A DNA stretch of 64,000 nt from the NCBI GenBank assembly GCA_016709725.1, contig JADJMG010000001.1, positions 744,001-808,000 on the forward strand, given 5' to 3'. This DNA is from Bacteroidota bacterium (GTDB taxonomy: Bacteria > Bacteroidota > Bacteroidia > AKYH767-A > OLB10). Shown piece by piece: positions 11,401 through 19,212 of the stretch (within the stretch, counting starts at the first letter, position 1; every line of letters starts with the position of its first letter). Both the position numbers and the translations under genes were made by a program. The notes beneath the pieces are model-generated. The model was not told where the DNA came from and searched no databases. It saw nothing but the letters and a program-made list of their open reading frames with translations.

Positions 11401-11637
11401 GCTAACATTATTATTTTCGATCACTACACGACCTGCGCCTGTAGCTAATCCAGTTCCGTTTGGATTTTTGATTTCCATTCCAAAGCGACCGTTGTTTAAT
11501 AAAGTGTTGCCACTTACTACGTTTTCGCCTGGACCTTGCATTCCAACGATACCAATTCCATTGTCACCATTATCGTGAACATTGTTATTGGTCATCGTTA
11601 CACCGATGCTGTTCCGTCTTGAAGTTCGATACCACAA
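5485..11637 (-). CDS. Giant surface protein, main beta-helix segment (2050 aa frame)
   Basis: The largest intact frame of the locus. It encodes repeated right-handed beta-helix blocks, each opened by a C.IQ.A.NAA..GDVI...GTY.E.V.....LTLQG signature. This signature is typical of Bacteroidota surface proteins whose beta-helix starts with a pectate-lyase-like cap. Two complete copies and the tail of a third of a 1.14-kb block (VVIDKSLTLQGVSESGTILD to SNTIDTRDV) are inside, separated by a distinct block (about 8450-9840), then the block also found at 2460-4470. The first about 11 residues and the last few (RAISARGRMRL) are out of frame; single-base losses near 11604 and 5500 explain both. Secreted by context; adhesion or stalk function is inference. 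No enzyme motif seen. Confidence 0.75.
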   Translation of the reverse strand: MWYRTSRRNSIGVTMTNNNVHDNGDNGIGIVGMQGPGENVVSGNTLLNNGRFGMEIKNPNGTGLATGAGRVVIENNNVSRTLPIVDVRDIVGIAVFRRGVLPGNVDVPYGAVVQNNIISGYVQTSTSDGFGIVAEGTNHTVSGNNVSGCDVGIQRQSGHLPYPGDGNQNNLADTYFGRGNSPVTCGVTVTGNTLSNTIDTRDVPAIAGSGLVTNLNTSTSYCSIQAAVNAATAGDVIEAGTGTYNERVVIDKSLTLQGVSESGTILDGTGLVGNGKGITINNGITNVTIKKLTVQDYAGASGNADAGIYGIGGNNNLTVQNVSLLNNVGGSGFYANGPVNTVLIDSVTSTGHTVGARGIVIWNGLKENITIMDCHVYGNNCCGIELQDGTASGVTMTNNNVHDNGDNGIGIVGMQGPGENVVSGNTLLNNGRFGMEINNPNGSGATTGAGRVVIENNNVSRTLPIVDVRDIVGIGVYRRGVLAGNVDVPYGAVVQNNIISGYVQTSTSDGFGIVAEGINHTVSGNNVSGCDVGIQRQSGHLPYPGDGDQSNLADTYFGRGNSPVTCGVTVTGNTLSNTIDTRDVPASVAGGAVQNQNTGNWYCTIQSAINAATAGDVINVNSGTYNEQVLVNKLVTLNGGTPKPVINFTGTVSGKPTLFDVSAAGVTIDNFNFKVDMTKLNSAIIASATTMNNLTITDNDVEAIGSSAAATFGSYGNRNAISINYGGTTNYRIASGGVSNILVTGNTVSGVANDGFGQPRFFRAAVATDESGGTYSGNTFQSINHDVVVRFGNNGNVDITNNNFNGGGVEISDMNAGAGVITISGNLFDATFANSSAPGTSVLRLKNNYNAKTTLVTGNTFSNHQWAISQENYNTLTIDNNGFTPLAGSTTYHHIAVNTKSISTNSIAIVQVQVNGVITNNTFNGSGTPGGTALSFHNHDNDAANIGAFTIGGSGNENDFNAGIGTFIRLDDQTGTSSGSTFPAYTSLIGAGAGALTTMACWSTDINIQENNFDVGSGLQLPSAMSGAGRSSLETALHHKPDNACLGNLIYFYPVHNITQNLYYLTINSAIAAANANDVIEAAEGTYNERVVIDKSLTLQGVSESGTILDGTGLVGNGKGITINNGITNVTIKKLTVQDYAGSNGNSDAGIYGIGGNNNLTVQNVSILNNVGGSGFYANGPVNTVLIDSVTSTGHTVGARGIVIWNGLKENITIMDCHVYGNNCCGIELQDGTASGVTMTNNNVHDNGDNGIGIVGMQGPGENVVSGNTLLNNGRFGMEIKNPNGTGAATGAGRVVIENNNVSRTLPIVDVRDIVGIAVFRRGVLPGNVDVPTGAVVQNNIISGYVQTSTSDGFGIVAEGTNHTVSGNNVSGCDVGIQRQAGHLPYPGDGNQNNLADTYFGRGNSPVTCGVNVIGNTLSNTIDTRDVGVGASAVTNTTTLEEFCTIQAAINDAQTLNGHSIQVSAGTYAENIIVNKSLTLLGPNAAVDACSGTRVAEAIIVPSVSSIDLGEIIHVAASNVTISGFTIDGDNTSITSGFTSTNGADIDAAEGVTVYETGVNNLTVSNNIIQNLSYFGVTLYDYPAGVPSSGHSIANNKIQNLGTYDATSNVDYWGGGVLLYNNQYAAITNNCMTNVRLGLQTGNFYQANPGAASSQVISGNTIQARRTGVFHNLHYSAASPMTFSGNTITALANANETRWDGIALSSLSVPSVSTNNTINGNGIVYTNLTKGYEVWNVKTPLTASSITGGSVSGVDIGVFANNYDGYSSDAPDGAHATISGVTITPNATGVGIRIYDNALATSHGAVRLDVSGCTISGGLEGIKFEETQAGTVGGTINNNNIGATAVGVNVTSMVTSASNVFSLTNNTINITTQVAGPNPTTGVLLRKVTGTTAAAISGNNITGSFIGYLAYNLNTTPASDIDGGTITGVLQGVAFLNVDPLTFTAFAPSNTTVKNVSMNGFTGNHPSLPNNNFHAGVYSFTTGSDLAATLNVTLRDLTIDGTGKTSPASAGVYPADFSTGAGVRQTITVDSCTLTNNLNRAISARGRMRL
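7315..8455 (-). repeat. 1.14-kb beta-helix block, copy 3
   Basis: Separated from copy 2 by about 1.39 kb of unrelated beta-helix sequence; total offset of 2529 bp from copy 2 is a multiple of three, so the protein stays in frame. Confidence 0.85.
9840..10982 (-). repeat. 1.14-kb beta-helix block, copy 2
   Basis: Directly follows copy 1 in tandem, in frame, with a few substitutions (VLAGNVDV for VLPGNVDV, YRRG for FRRG). Confidence 0.85.
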
Positions 11638-12113
11638 CAGTTGTTACCATATACATGGCAATCCATGATTGTGATGTTTTCCTTCAGTCCGTTCCAGATT
11701 ACGATTCCTCGCGCTCCTACGGTATGACCTGTTGAAGTCACAGAGTCGATCAATACTGTATTCACAGGACCGTTCGCATAAAATCCGCTACCACCCACAT
11801 TATTTAAAATAGATACATTTTGTACCGTTAAATTATTATTGCCACCGATACCATAGATACCTGCGTCAGCATTTCCGCTTGCGCCAGCATAATCTTGTAC
11901 TGTCAATTTCTTGATCGTTACATTCGTAATGCCATTATTAATTGTAATTCCTTTTCCGTTTCCAACAAGACCAGTTCCATCAAGGATGGTTCCTGCTTCA
12001 CTCACACCTTGAAGTGTTAATGATTTGTCGATAACAACTCTTTCATTGTAAGTTCCAGTTCCTGCTTCAATCACATCGCCTGCCGTTGCTGCATTTACTG
12101 CTGCTTGGATGGT
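10983..12113 (-). repeat. 1.14-kb beta-helix block, copy 1
   Basis: First of three near-identical blocks (VVIDKSLTLQG to SNTIDTRDV). The landmark aagcgaccgt lies at 11483 here, at 10340 in copy 2 (1143 bp apart, 381 codons) and at 7811 in copy 3. Confidence 0.85.
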
Positions 12114-14220
12114 ACAATGGAAAGTATTAGCCGTAATATTTTGAACTGTTCCTCCTGACTCGTCTGTTAAGCCATCGCAATCATCGTCGATTCCATTACA
12201 ACTTTCTGTTGCACCTGGATTCACGGCTGGGTTACCATCATTACAATCTGTATTGTCAGTAACATATCCTGCAAGAGCACATCCAACAAAAGAAGAACTA
12301 GCATCTCCATAACTGTCACCATCCACATCAGCATACCAAGTTTGGTTTGCAAAAGAAGCATCCGCAACACTGAAAACGATGGGTGAAGTTCCTGAAGTTG
12401 GATTCACTGTATTTCCTGCACCAGACCAAACTCCTGTAGCAGATGTACCTGGACAAACATTAATAGTGGCAGTTTGCACATTACGTGATTCTATACGTTG
12501 CACACCATTAGCAAGTGTTGTTGGAAGATAGGCTCCCCAACTTCCGGTTACACCATCAACATCTACATTATACCAAGTAGTATAAGTAGGAGTAATTCCA
12601 TCTGATTCAATCCATGTTCCATATAAAGGACGGCCTGTACCAGCGGTATTATCATATAAGAAAACCATGTCTTCGGCAGTACCGTTAGAAAGGCCTCTTG
12701 CTGCACGCGCTGTTGTAGCGGTTGCAATCATTTCGATTGTACTTGTAGTACGTACACTTTGCGCCAAAACGGTTCCACCAGCTCCATCATTTAATTGAAC
12801 ATAGAAATAAACTAAAGAACCATCATTAAAAACAGCGTTTCCAGTAGGTACCATTCCGAACCAACCTGAGTAAGCACCAGATCCATCTGTAGTAAACTCA
12901 CCATAACGACTACCGGTGGTAAATTCATCTCCACCCATTAATGTTCCAGCGAAACTCTTACTAGATGATTGTCCAACGATATAACCATTAGCTCCGCCTG
13001 TATTATTAATTACATAAAAGTTTCCGGCAGCTGTACCTAATCCTAAAGACGCATTTGTTGATGCACCTGTGAAATAACGATACGTTGTATTTGCAGATAG
13101 ATCACTCAATGTTAAACGACACACATATTGCAAACGATTTCCAGTTGTAGTACCGTTGATTGCATATTGTGGTAAAATATCTTCTGTAATTGAAGCAGAT
13201 CCCGTAATAGAAATACTACTGCTAGTTGCTAAAGTTAGTGAACCAGAATTTGCTTCCAGCACATAGGTTCCAGCTGCATCAAATTGAACAGCATTAAAAG
13301 TGGCTACACCAGCAACGCATGCAGTACTTACTGTACCGGCAAGGTTGCCAGCACCAGAAACTTTAGTTAATGTAACGGTTCCTGTATACGTATTATCCAC
13401 GGTTAAATCGGGGCGAAGTGCCTGCACAGTAAAAGAAGAAATATTAGTATTTGATAATCCTGAAGCTGGAAATCCTGAAAATGCTAGATGATCAGCGGCT
13501 GCTAAAACAGTAAATGCGGCGCTGTTACCTGCAGTTAATGACATACCTGATGTTGCACTAGCTGTCAATACAACACCTGCTTCAGCAACATTATAATTCA
13601 CACCAGAGATTACGATTGAACTTGTTCCATTTGCAATGGTATTTACAAGTGTTCCACTTAATACGCCAGTTCCTGTATTCAGAGTTAAAGTAGCGTCAGT
13701 ATTAGAAGTTACATTTTGAGCTACGTTACTCGCATCTTGCGCTTGAACGGTAACATCGAATCCTGAACCTGCAGTTGGTGAAGAAGGAGAAATATTTGTA
13801 ATGACTAATTTCGTTGGAGGACCTCCACCTGCTGCAGTTAAAGTTCCACCAATAGCAAATCCATTTGTACCAGAAGATGGAGAATTAAAACCCCATCCCC
13901 CTGAAGTAGTTTGACCACTTGCATAATATCTTAACGTAACGGTTGTACTCGCAACAACATTTTGTAGTGCCGATATTCCTGACAAATCAATTTGTGTCAT
14001 CGCAATAGGAGTTCCAATAGTTACAGCTGGTGAACCAATCAATGTAAAAGTGGTTCCGTCTAAGCTATATGCAAATTGAGAGGAAACTCCAGGTGAAGCA
14101 GCATATGTCGCTGTTCCAGCAAATCTTGCATCCAAAGTCGAAAGTGATAATGTATATCCAGTTGATGCTGAAAAGGTAGTCTGAAAATAATCAGTATTCG
14201 CAACTGAAATTCCATTGTTT
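11598..14220 (-). CDS. Giant surface protein, Ig-like and first beta-helix segment
   Basis: The in-frame ATG lies at 14135, but homology of context shows the frame really continues up to a single-base deletion near 14222, where it joins the signal-peptide fragment. Order: a jelly-roll-like N-terminal segment; invasin/Ig-like modules (PTKLVITNISPSSPTAGSGF; AADHLAFSGFPASGL); a segment with a GTWIESDG motif; one Ca-loop/MopE unit (TWYADVDGDSYGDASSS, SCNGIDDDCDGLTDE); then the first copy of the 1.14-kb beta-helix block. The frame ends wrongly at TASV: other copies have an extra G (TASGVTM), missing near 11604. Surface-exposed, probably T9SS-exported. Confidence 0.7.
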
Positions 14221-14485
14221 TGAAAACCACAGTTCTAAATGAATTACTACCTGCACTTGCTGCGGCACCAGCACCTCTGGTTAACAAATTTGAGGCGTCC
14301 ATGTTGGCATTGTAGACATCTGCTGTTGAAGTTGCAGGTGAACTTTCACCAAAGAGATCCCACGCTGCAATCTGCCCGAAGCTCAGCGATGAATTAATAC
14401 AAAGCAGTAGTACTGCAAAGAATTTAAGCCATGAATGCAACAAGGAAGTTGATTTCATGGGTGGATTTTTGTCAAAATTTTTCAT
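14060..14485 (-). CDS. N-terminus of the giant surface protein (signal peptide; frameshifted)
   Basis: Starts MKNFDKNPPMKSTSLLHSW and has a hydrophobic core (FFAVLLLCI) with a probable signal peptidase I site after SLSFG/Q, followed by AAWDLFGESS, a common start of Bacteroidota secreted proteins. After NSFRTVVF the frame leaves the family pattern. Adding one base to the A4 run at 14223-14226 (TTTT on the coding strand) restores QNNGISVANTDYFQTTFSAS and joins the downstream frame. Residues after about 86 are therefore an artefact of the shift. No TAnnTTTG box was found in the 530 bp upstream. Start could be either Met1 or Met10; Met10 gives a more usual signal peptide. Confidence 0.7.
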   Translation of the reverse strand: MKNFDKNPPMKSTSLLHSWLKFFAVLLLCINSSLSFGQIAAWDLFGESSPATSTADVYNANMDASNLLTRGAGAAASAGSNSFRTVVFKTMEFQLRILIIFRLPFQHQLDIHYHFRLWMQDLLEQRHMLLHLEFPLNLHIA

Positions 14486-15020
14486 GATATATTAGTTTGG
14501 ATTTATTTCGATGTATAGAGAGAAAAAAACTTAAAATTAGGTTTAGGTAAAAAATAAAAAATTCCCAACCGCTTCTCAGAAGAAGTGACAGGGAAACATA
14601 ACACATTTTGGGTGTTGTAAAAGTGATTCAAGGGTTGATTGGTATTGGGTGTCCGGGTTGAATTGTCAAATTGAAAAAATAAATCCAAGTAAACACCTGG
14701 ATATACTTTTGTCATTAAGACAATACAACGCAATTTAGAAATCAATTAGCTACCAAGCAAGTTATTAAATTCTTTATGACCAAGATCAGTTCTAATTGAC
14801 AATAATAAGTTTGTAAATCAATTCATTACGTAAAATTAAATTTTTAACAAATCCTCATTCTATTAACAATTTTGAAACAATTGCTGTCTTTTTTTCAAAA
14901 AAATCAGGGAAGGCGATTTATTCTTAAGAAAGCAAAAGGGATGAAAACATAATATTGATTTTAAAAAATCATCCACCTAAGTATCGGAAAAATTAATTTA
15001 ATATCGTGATTCTTACAGCT
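14486..15020. other. Intergenic region, no gene supported
   Basis: AT-rich gap upstream of the giant locus and downstream of the deacetylase gene. An 80-codon frame (14503-14745, minus) has no recognisable family, signal or motif and overlaps the likely leader of the giant gene. No clear terminator or TAnnTTTG box on the minus strand was found. Confidence 0.5.
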
Positions 15021-15614
15021 TCAAAAAGAAAAACCTAATTCCGTATAATGTTTCAAAATTGCTGGCAACACTTCCAACATCCGAGGTGCAGCTTTTACGC
15101 TATCGTGGAAAACGATAATGGAGCCGTTGGTTGCATAATCGACTACATTTTGCTCTACTTGCTCTGCTGATACCTTATCATCAAAATCACAACTGATTAC
15201 ATCCCACATAATAATTCGAAATTTCTTTCTTAATGCGAACAAGGTGCGTGGAGTGAGCTTTCCGTAGGGCGGACGAAATAAATTGGAGTCAATTACTTTT
15301 CTAGCTTCCTCCACATCCTTCAAATAAAAATCATATTTCACTTTCCAACTATTGGGGTGGGTGTTGGTATGATTTCCGATTGCATGCCCTTCTGTTTTAA
15401 TCCTATTATAAAGAGTTGGATGCTTCTTCACGTTTTCTCCAATGCAAAAAAAAGTAGCTTTTGCATTATGTAAAGACAAATGATCCAACACCGAAGAAGT
15501 AACTTCCGGTGTTGGACCATCATCAAATGTTAGATATAAAATCTTTTCGTTGGTCGGTTTATTCCACACCACTCCGGGGTATAAAAAACGGAGATATGTG
15601 GGTGGTCGAACCAT
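15021..15614 (-). CDS. Polysaccharide deacetylase, NodB/CE4 family
   Basis: 197 residues, a compact NodB homology domain. Motif 1 is TFDDGP (catalytic base and metal Asp, near residue 30), motif 2 GNHTNTH (metal-binding HxxxH), motif 3 RPPYG, and the C-terminal motif IVFHDS supplies the catalytic His. CE4 enzymes remove N-acetyl groups from peptidoglycan or chitooligosaccharide-type substrates using a divalent metal. No signal peptide is visible, although the first residues (VRPPTYLRFLYPGVVW) resemble the short hydrophobic lead of Bacteroidota members, so its location is uncertain. The gene lies downstream of the DUF2723 gene on the same strand, separated by a 190-bp inverted-repeat element. 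All key motifs intact; exact substrate not deducible. Confidence 0.88.
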   Translation of the reverse strand: MVRPPTYLRFLYPGVVWNKPTNEKILYLTFDDGPTPEVTSSVLDHLSLHNAKATFFCIGENVKKHPTLYNRIKTEGHAIGNHTNTHPNSWKVKYDFYLKDVEEARKVIDSNLFRPPYGKLTPRTLFALRKKFRIIMWDVISCDFDDKVSAEQVEQNVVDYATNGSIIVFHDSVKAAPRMLEVLPAILKHYTELGFSF

Positions 15615-15620
15615 TTTTTT

Positions 15621-15811
15621 TAATTCAGAATTAAGAACTATGAATGCAGAATTACCCCACCCCTTTTTTAATTCAATCCTGATAGCTATCGGGATATGAA
15701 TTCAATCGAAGTAAGACTAATTCCTAATTCGAAGAATGGTTATTATTTCAAAGGAATCTCCATAATTCTGAATTCTTATCCCGATAGCTATCGGGACTGC
15801 ATTCTTAATTA
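15621..15811. repeat. MITE-like inverted-repeat element A
   Basis: Left end taattcagaattaagaac, right end (reverse complement) taattaagaatgcag then taagaattcagaattat: the same GAATTC-rich termini as elements B and C at 34.3-35.1 kb. Two copies of the palindrome CCCGATAGCTATCGGG occur: 15677-15694 (one mismatch, inside) and 15779-15796 (exact, splitting the right terminus). The element ends on the TAA of the DUF2723 gene (tta at 15809-15811). No coding capacity. Confidence 0.55.
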
Positions 15812-16669
15812 TCGTGTGTACACCTCTTCTAATTTCTTAAACCTTGGTTCGAGTTGCTTCACAATATCATCTAGCCCTGCTGCTTTTGCCATCCGTATTA
15901 ATTCAGAGAAGATGGCCATTCCTTGATTCATTTCTTTATCCACGAACTTCAGATACTGAGTTCCTTTCAATGAGAAATAATATTGCAAGTCATCTTCATA
16001 AATATCAGCCATACGAAGAGTAATCGCTCTCGCCATATCCATCGCATGTTTACGTCGTGCTTCTGGTAATTCAATGGTATTGCTCGTCAAACTTCCATCC
16101 GGACCAATAGCAGGCTTACTGATACCTTTTGCAGCTGTGAAATATTGCTCAATAGGACGCAACATCATTACATTATAAGGAACAGTCTTATCAGGAATTT
16201 CCTGATTCATCTTATCCAAAACAGCAACACTTGAATCCAATTTTCCTTCAGATAATAATCCATCTACTAAACGAGAGAAATTATTTCTGAAGTTCATGGT
16301 CATGTTCAAATTGTTTTGATCGAGGTACACATCTTCACGATTCATATTTCCCCACAAGAACTTACCCATCATGTTTTGATACATTGTTTTGGGATCCACT
16401 CTTCCTGTTTGCCCAGATGCGTCGGCAGCGGTACGAATCGGAACAAAACGATAAGCCAATCCTTCCAATTGGAAGTACGGTTCAAGGCTCAAGTAACTAT
16501 CGTTACCCACGGTAACTGCAAAATAAATGGGTCGTGTCCAGTCGTTGTTTGCAATCAAATCCAAGATCATCAAATCAGCCTTCATCAAATAAGAACGATC
16601 GATATCCCAGAAAATCGTGTCTACAATTTTACTTGCGTCTTCGGGTCTTACCACACCATTCTTCAACAC
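15809..16669 (-). CDS. DUF2723 family membrane protein, C-terminal part (frameshifted from 16681-18909)
   Basis: 286 residues, soluble, beginning LKNGVVRPEDASKIVDTIFW and containing ADLMILDLIANNDWTRPIYF, the usual C-terminal continuation of Bacteroidota DUF2723 proteins. The upstream frame ends NYLPTKNYLLK then TAG. One extra A in the A6 run on the coding strand (T6 at 16697-16702) instead gives TKKLFIKVDKAAVLKNG and fuses the two frames into about 1030 residues, the normal family length. So this is the lost C-terminus of one protein, not a separate gene. Frameshift is probably a sequencing error. Confidence 0.8.
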   Translation of the reverse strand: MLKNGVVRPEDASKIVDTIFWDIDRSYLMKADLMILDLIANNDWTRPIYFAVTVGNDSYLSLEPYFQLEGLAYRFVPIRTAADASGQTGRVDPKTMYQNMMGKFLWGNMNREDVYLDQNNLNMTMNFRNNFSRLVDGLLSEGKLDSSVAVLDKMNQEIPDKTVPYNVMMLRPIEQYFTAAKGISKPAIGPDGSLTSNTIELPEARRKHAMDMARAITLRMADIYEDDLQYYFSLKGTQYLKFVDKEMNQGMAIFSELIRMAKAAGLDDIVKQLEPRFKKLEEVYTR

Positions 16670-16680
16670 CGCAGCTTTAT

Positions 16681-18909
16681 CTACTTTAATAAATAATTTT
16701 TTGTAGGTAAATAATTCAGCGACGATCCACCTTGTGTACGCACTTTAGCATCTTGATTTTCACTTTTAATGAACTCCATCACTTCCTTCGCATCGGTATA
16801 ACCCGGAATTTGTCGGTCATAGAACGGAACATAATCTCGTGTACCTTGCACATACTTTTCACGTGTTAAAGAGAAAGGTACTGCATCACTTTGATAGGCT
16901 TTGCGTTTCATTTGATCGATGTACCAATCGGTATTCAATAAACTTAAGTTGACTACACGCGTATCGGTTCGAACGTTTTCTACATCCTGAGCATACCATA
17001 GCGGGAAAGTATCATTATCGCCATTGGTAAAAATAATTGCATTGGGTGCAGTACTTTGCAAATAATTCCATGCAATATCACGAGAGGTTAAGCGGTGTGA
17101 ACGATTATGATCATCCCATCCTTCCTTCGCCATAATTCCTGGAACAGCCGCTAAACAAACAACGGTTGTTAAAGCACCTGCTACAGGCATCGACATTTTT
17201 TTCTGTCGAAGTTTATCGGCTAATGCGGCTACTCCTAAACCAATCCAGATGGCAAAAGTATAGAAGGAAGCGGCGTATGCATAATCACGCTCACGAGGTT
17301 GATAAGGATACTGATTCAAGTATAAAACAATAGCAAGTCCAGTAAAGAAATACAACAACATTACGGTCCAGGCATCGTGACTATCTCGACGATAATGCCA
17401 AATCATTCCAATTAATCCTAAGATTAAAGGAAGAAAATAAAAACAGTTTCTTGCTTTATTGTCCATCATTCCTTTCGACAATTTATCTTGCGGACCTAGG
17501 CGCATGGCATCGATGGCATTAATTCCACTCAACCAATTTCCCTTGGTGATACCTCCATGGCCTTGCATATCATTTTGTCGACCTGCGAAATTCCACATGA
17601 AATATCGCCAATACATATGAATCACTTGGTAGTTCCAAAAGAACTTTAGATTTTGCGCAAACGTTGGTTTTTGATCGCCTTTAATTCCTGCCCATTCTTT
17701 ATAAGCAGTAATATGACTTTCTTGCGCACTGTACATACGTGGGAAAAAAGTACTGAATGCTGGATCATAGATGGGAGTAATTTTACGTGTCGTCTCAATG
17801 TATTTATCTTCTCCCTTCGTGTATTGCATGGCACCTTCTTCTAAATCGGTTTGACGTGCATTGTAATACTGTCCAAAAAATAATGGGCGATCACCGTACT
17901 GTTCACGATTAATATATCCTAACAAATTGAATGCATTTTCCGGATCATTTTCATCCATGGGTGGATTCGCAGCTGAGCGAATTACAATCATGGAATAAGA
18001 AGAGTATCCTAACAAAATAAACACTACACATAGTAAAGACAAATTCCACAAAGGCATGTTGCGTTTAACGGTATAATTTAATCCATAAACGATAGCCGCA
18101 ATGATGATCAAGAAGAAAGTAATGAATCCCAACCAAAATGGAGCACCCATTCCATTCACAAAAAACAATTCAAATTTAGAAGCCAACTTTACAAAGCCTG
18201 AAATAATTCCGTACTGGATAAATCCTAAGATGGCTACACCTAAAGCAGCTGTTTTTATCACTCCCGAAGTAGAAGGCTTAAACTTTTTGAAATAATAAAT
18301 GAAAGCGAGTGCAGGTATCGTCAATAAATTCAATAAGTGAATTCCGATGGATAATCCCATCAAATACGCGATAAGAATAATCCAACGATTTGCATGCTTT
18401 TCATCGGCTACTGACTCCCACTTAAACATAGCCCAGAAAACGATAGCCGTAAAGAAAGAAGACGAAGCATATACTTCACCTTCTACTGCCGAAAACCAAA
18501 ATGAATCACTGAAAGTATAGGCAAGTGCGCCTACAAAGCCAGCACCCATGATGGCAATAATATTTCCACCATCTGCATCTTGATTAGGGGCAAGAATTTT
18601 TTTCGTTAAGATGGTAATCGTCCAAAACAAAAAGAGAATGGTTCCAGCGCTCATTAAGGCACTGAGAATATTTATCATCACAGAAACCTGTGTGAGATCA
18701 GAGCCCGCAAACAGACTCATCACCCTTCCCATCATCATAAAGAGCGGTGCACCTGGAGGATGCCCTACTTGTAATTTAAATGAAGAGGCGATAAATTCAC
18801 CGCAGTCCCAGAAGCTCCCAGTAGGCTCGATGGTACTGATATATACGAATGAAGAAATGGCGAAGATGATCCAGCCACATAAATTGTTGATAAAGCGATA
18901 GTTCTGCAT
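16681..18909 (-). CDS. DUF2723 family membrane protein, N-terminal part (GT-C-like glycosyltransferase family)
   Basis: 742 residues with about a dozen hydrophobic segments. The conserved N-terminal loop FWDCGEFIASSFKLQVGHPPG (residues about 33-53) carries the acidic DCGE and GHPPG motifs that define DUF2723 (PF11028). The eukaryotic relative TMEM260 is a protein O-mannosyltransferase, and the fold resembles GT-C glycosyltransferases, so a role in glycosylating exported proteins or envelope glycans is plausible; this is inference. After residue about 480 there is the REREYAY-like motif QPRERDYAYAASFY. Truncated by a one-base loss at 16697-16702; the C-terminus is in 15809-16669. Divergent from the secreted-protein gene at 19213. 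Confidence 0.85.
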   Translation of the reverse strand: MQNYRFINNLCGWIIFAISSFVYISTIEPTGSFWDCGEFIASSFKLQVGHPPGAPLFMMMGRVMSLFAGSDLTQVSVMINILSALMSAGTILFLFWTITILTKKILAPNQDADGGNIIAIMGAGFVGALAYTFSDSFWFSAVEGEVYASSSFFTAIVFWAMFKWESVADEKHANRWIILIAYLMGLSIGIHLLNLLTIPALAFIYYFKKFKPSTSGVIKTAALGVAILGFIQYGIISGFVKLASKFELFFVNGMGAPFWLGFITFFLIIIAAIVYGLNYTVKRNMPLWNLSLLCVVFILLGYSSYSMIVIRSAANPPMDENDPENAFNLLGYINREQYGDRPLFFGQYYNARQTDLEEGAMQYTKGEDKYIETTRKITPIYDPAFSTFFPRMYSAQESHITAYKEWAGIKGDQKPTFAQNLKFFWNYQVIHMYWRYFMWNFAGRQNDMQGHGGITKGNWLSGINAIDAMRLGPQDKLSKGMMDNKARNCFYFLPLILGLIGMIWHYRRDSHDAWTVMLLYFFTGLAIVLYLNQYPYQPRERDYAYAASFYTFAIWIGLGVAALADKLRQKKMSMPVAGALTTVVCLAAVPGIMAKEGWDDHNRSHRLTSRDIAWNYLQSTAPNAIIFTNGDNDTFPLWYAQDVENVRTDTRVVNLSLLNTDWYIDQMKRKAYQSDAVPFSLTREKYVQGTRDYVPFYDRQIPGYTDAKEVMEFIKSENQDAKVRTQGGSSLNYLPTKNYLLK

Positions 18910-19212
18910 AGTCTCTAGACAATCTGGCGAAGTTAGAAAATATTAGGATTATTGGATGATTTTAACACGAATTAAACATTCATTTAACTTGTCGCCAAGC
19001 TGATTCATTCAATCCGAATCGTTTTTTCTAAATCGGTATTCTCTGAATCCTTAAAAAATGGTCATTCAAAAAGCAATCTAAACCATTTCAAAAACAGTGC
19101 ATTTCACTCTCAAAAGATATTCATCCGAATAAACCTCGCATTCACCCAATTTGACAAATTTTTAATCATTCGATAATAGTGAATCCGAAGTTAAAGTCAT
19201 ACCTTAGCACCA
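18910..19212. other. Divergent intergenic region
   Basis: 303 bp between the divergent DUF2723 and 19213 genes; it must hold both promoters. The only -7-like word is TACCTTAG at 19200-19207 (one mismatch to TAnnTTTG), ending 5 nt before the ATG at 19213. No hairpin with T run seen. Confidence 0.4.

Noticed and set aside
1..12000. Many plus-strand open frames of 60-140 codons opposite the giant locus (e.g. 298-546, 2584-2883, 7613-7951, 10142-10435)
   Set aside because: They recur at the same place in every repeat copy because they are antisense shadows of the repeats, and they have no family or signal features.
14503..14745. 80-codon minus-strand frame upstream of the giant locus
   Set aside because: No family, signal peptide or promoter; it overlaps the probable leader of the next gene.
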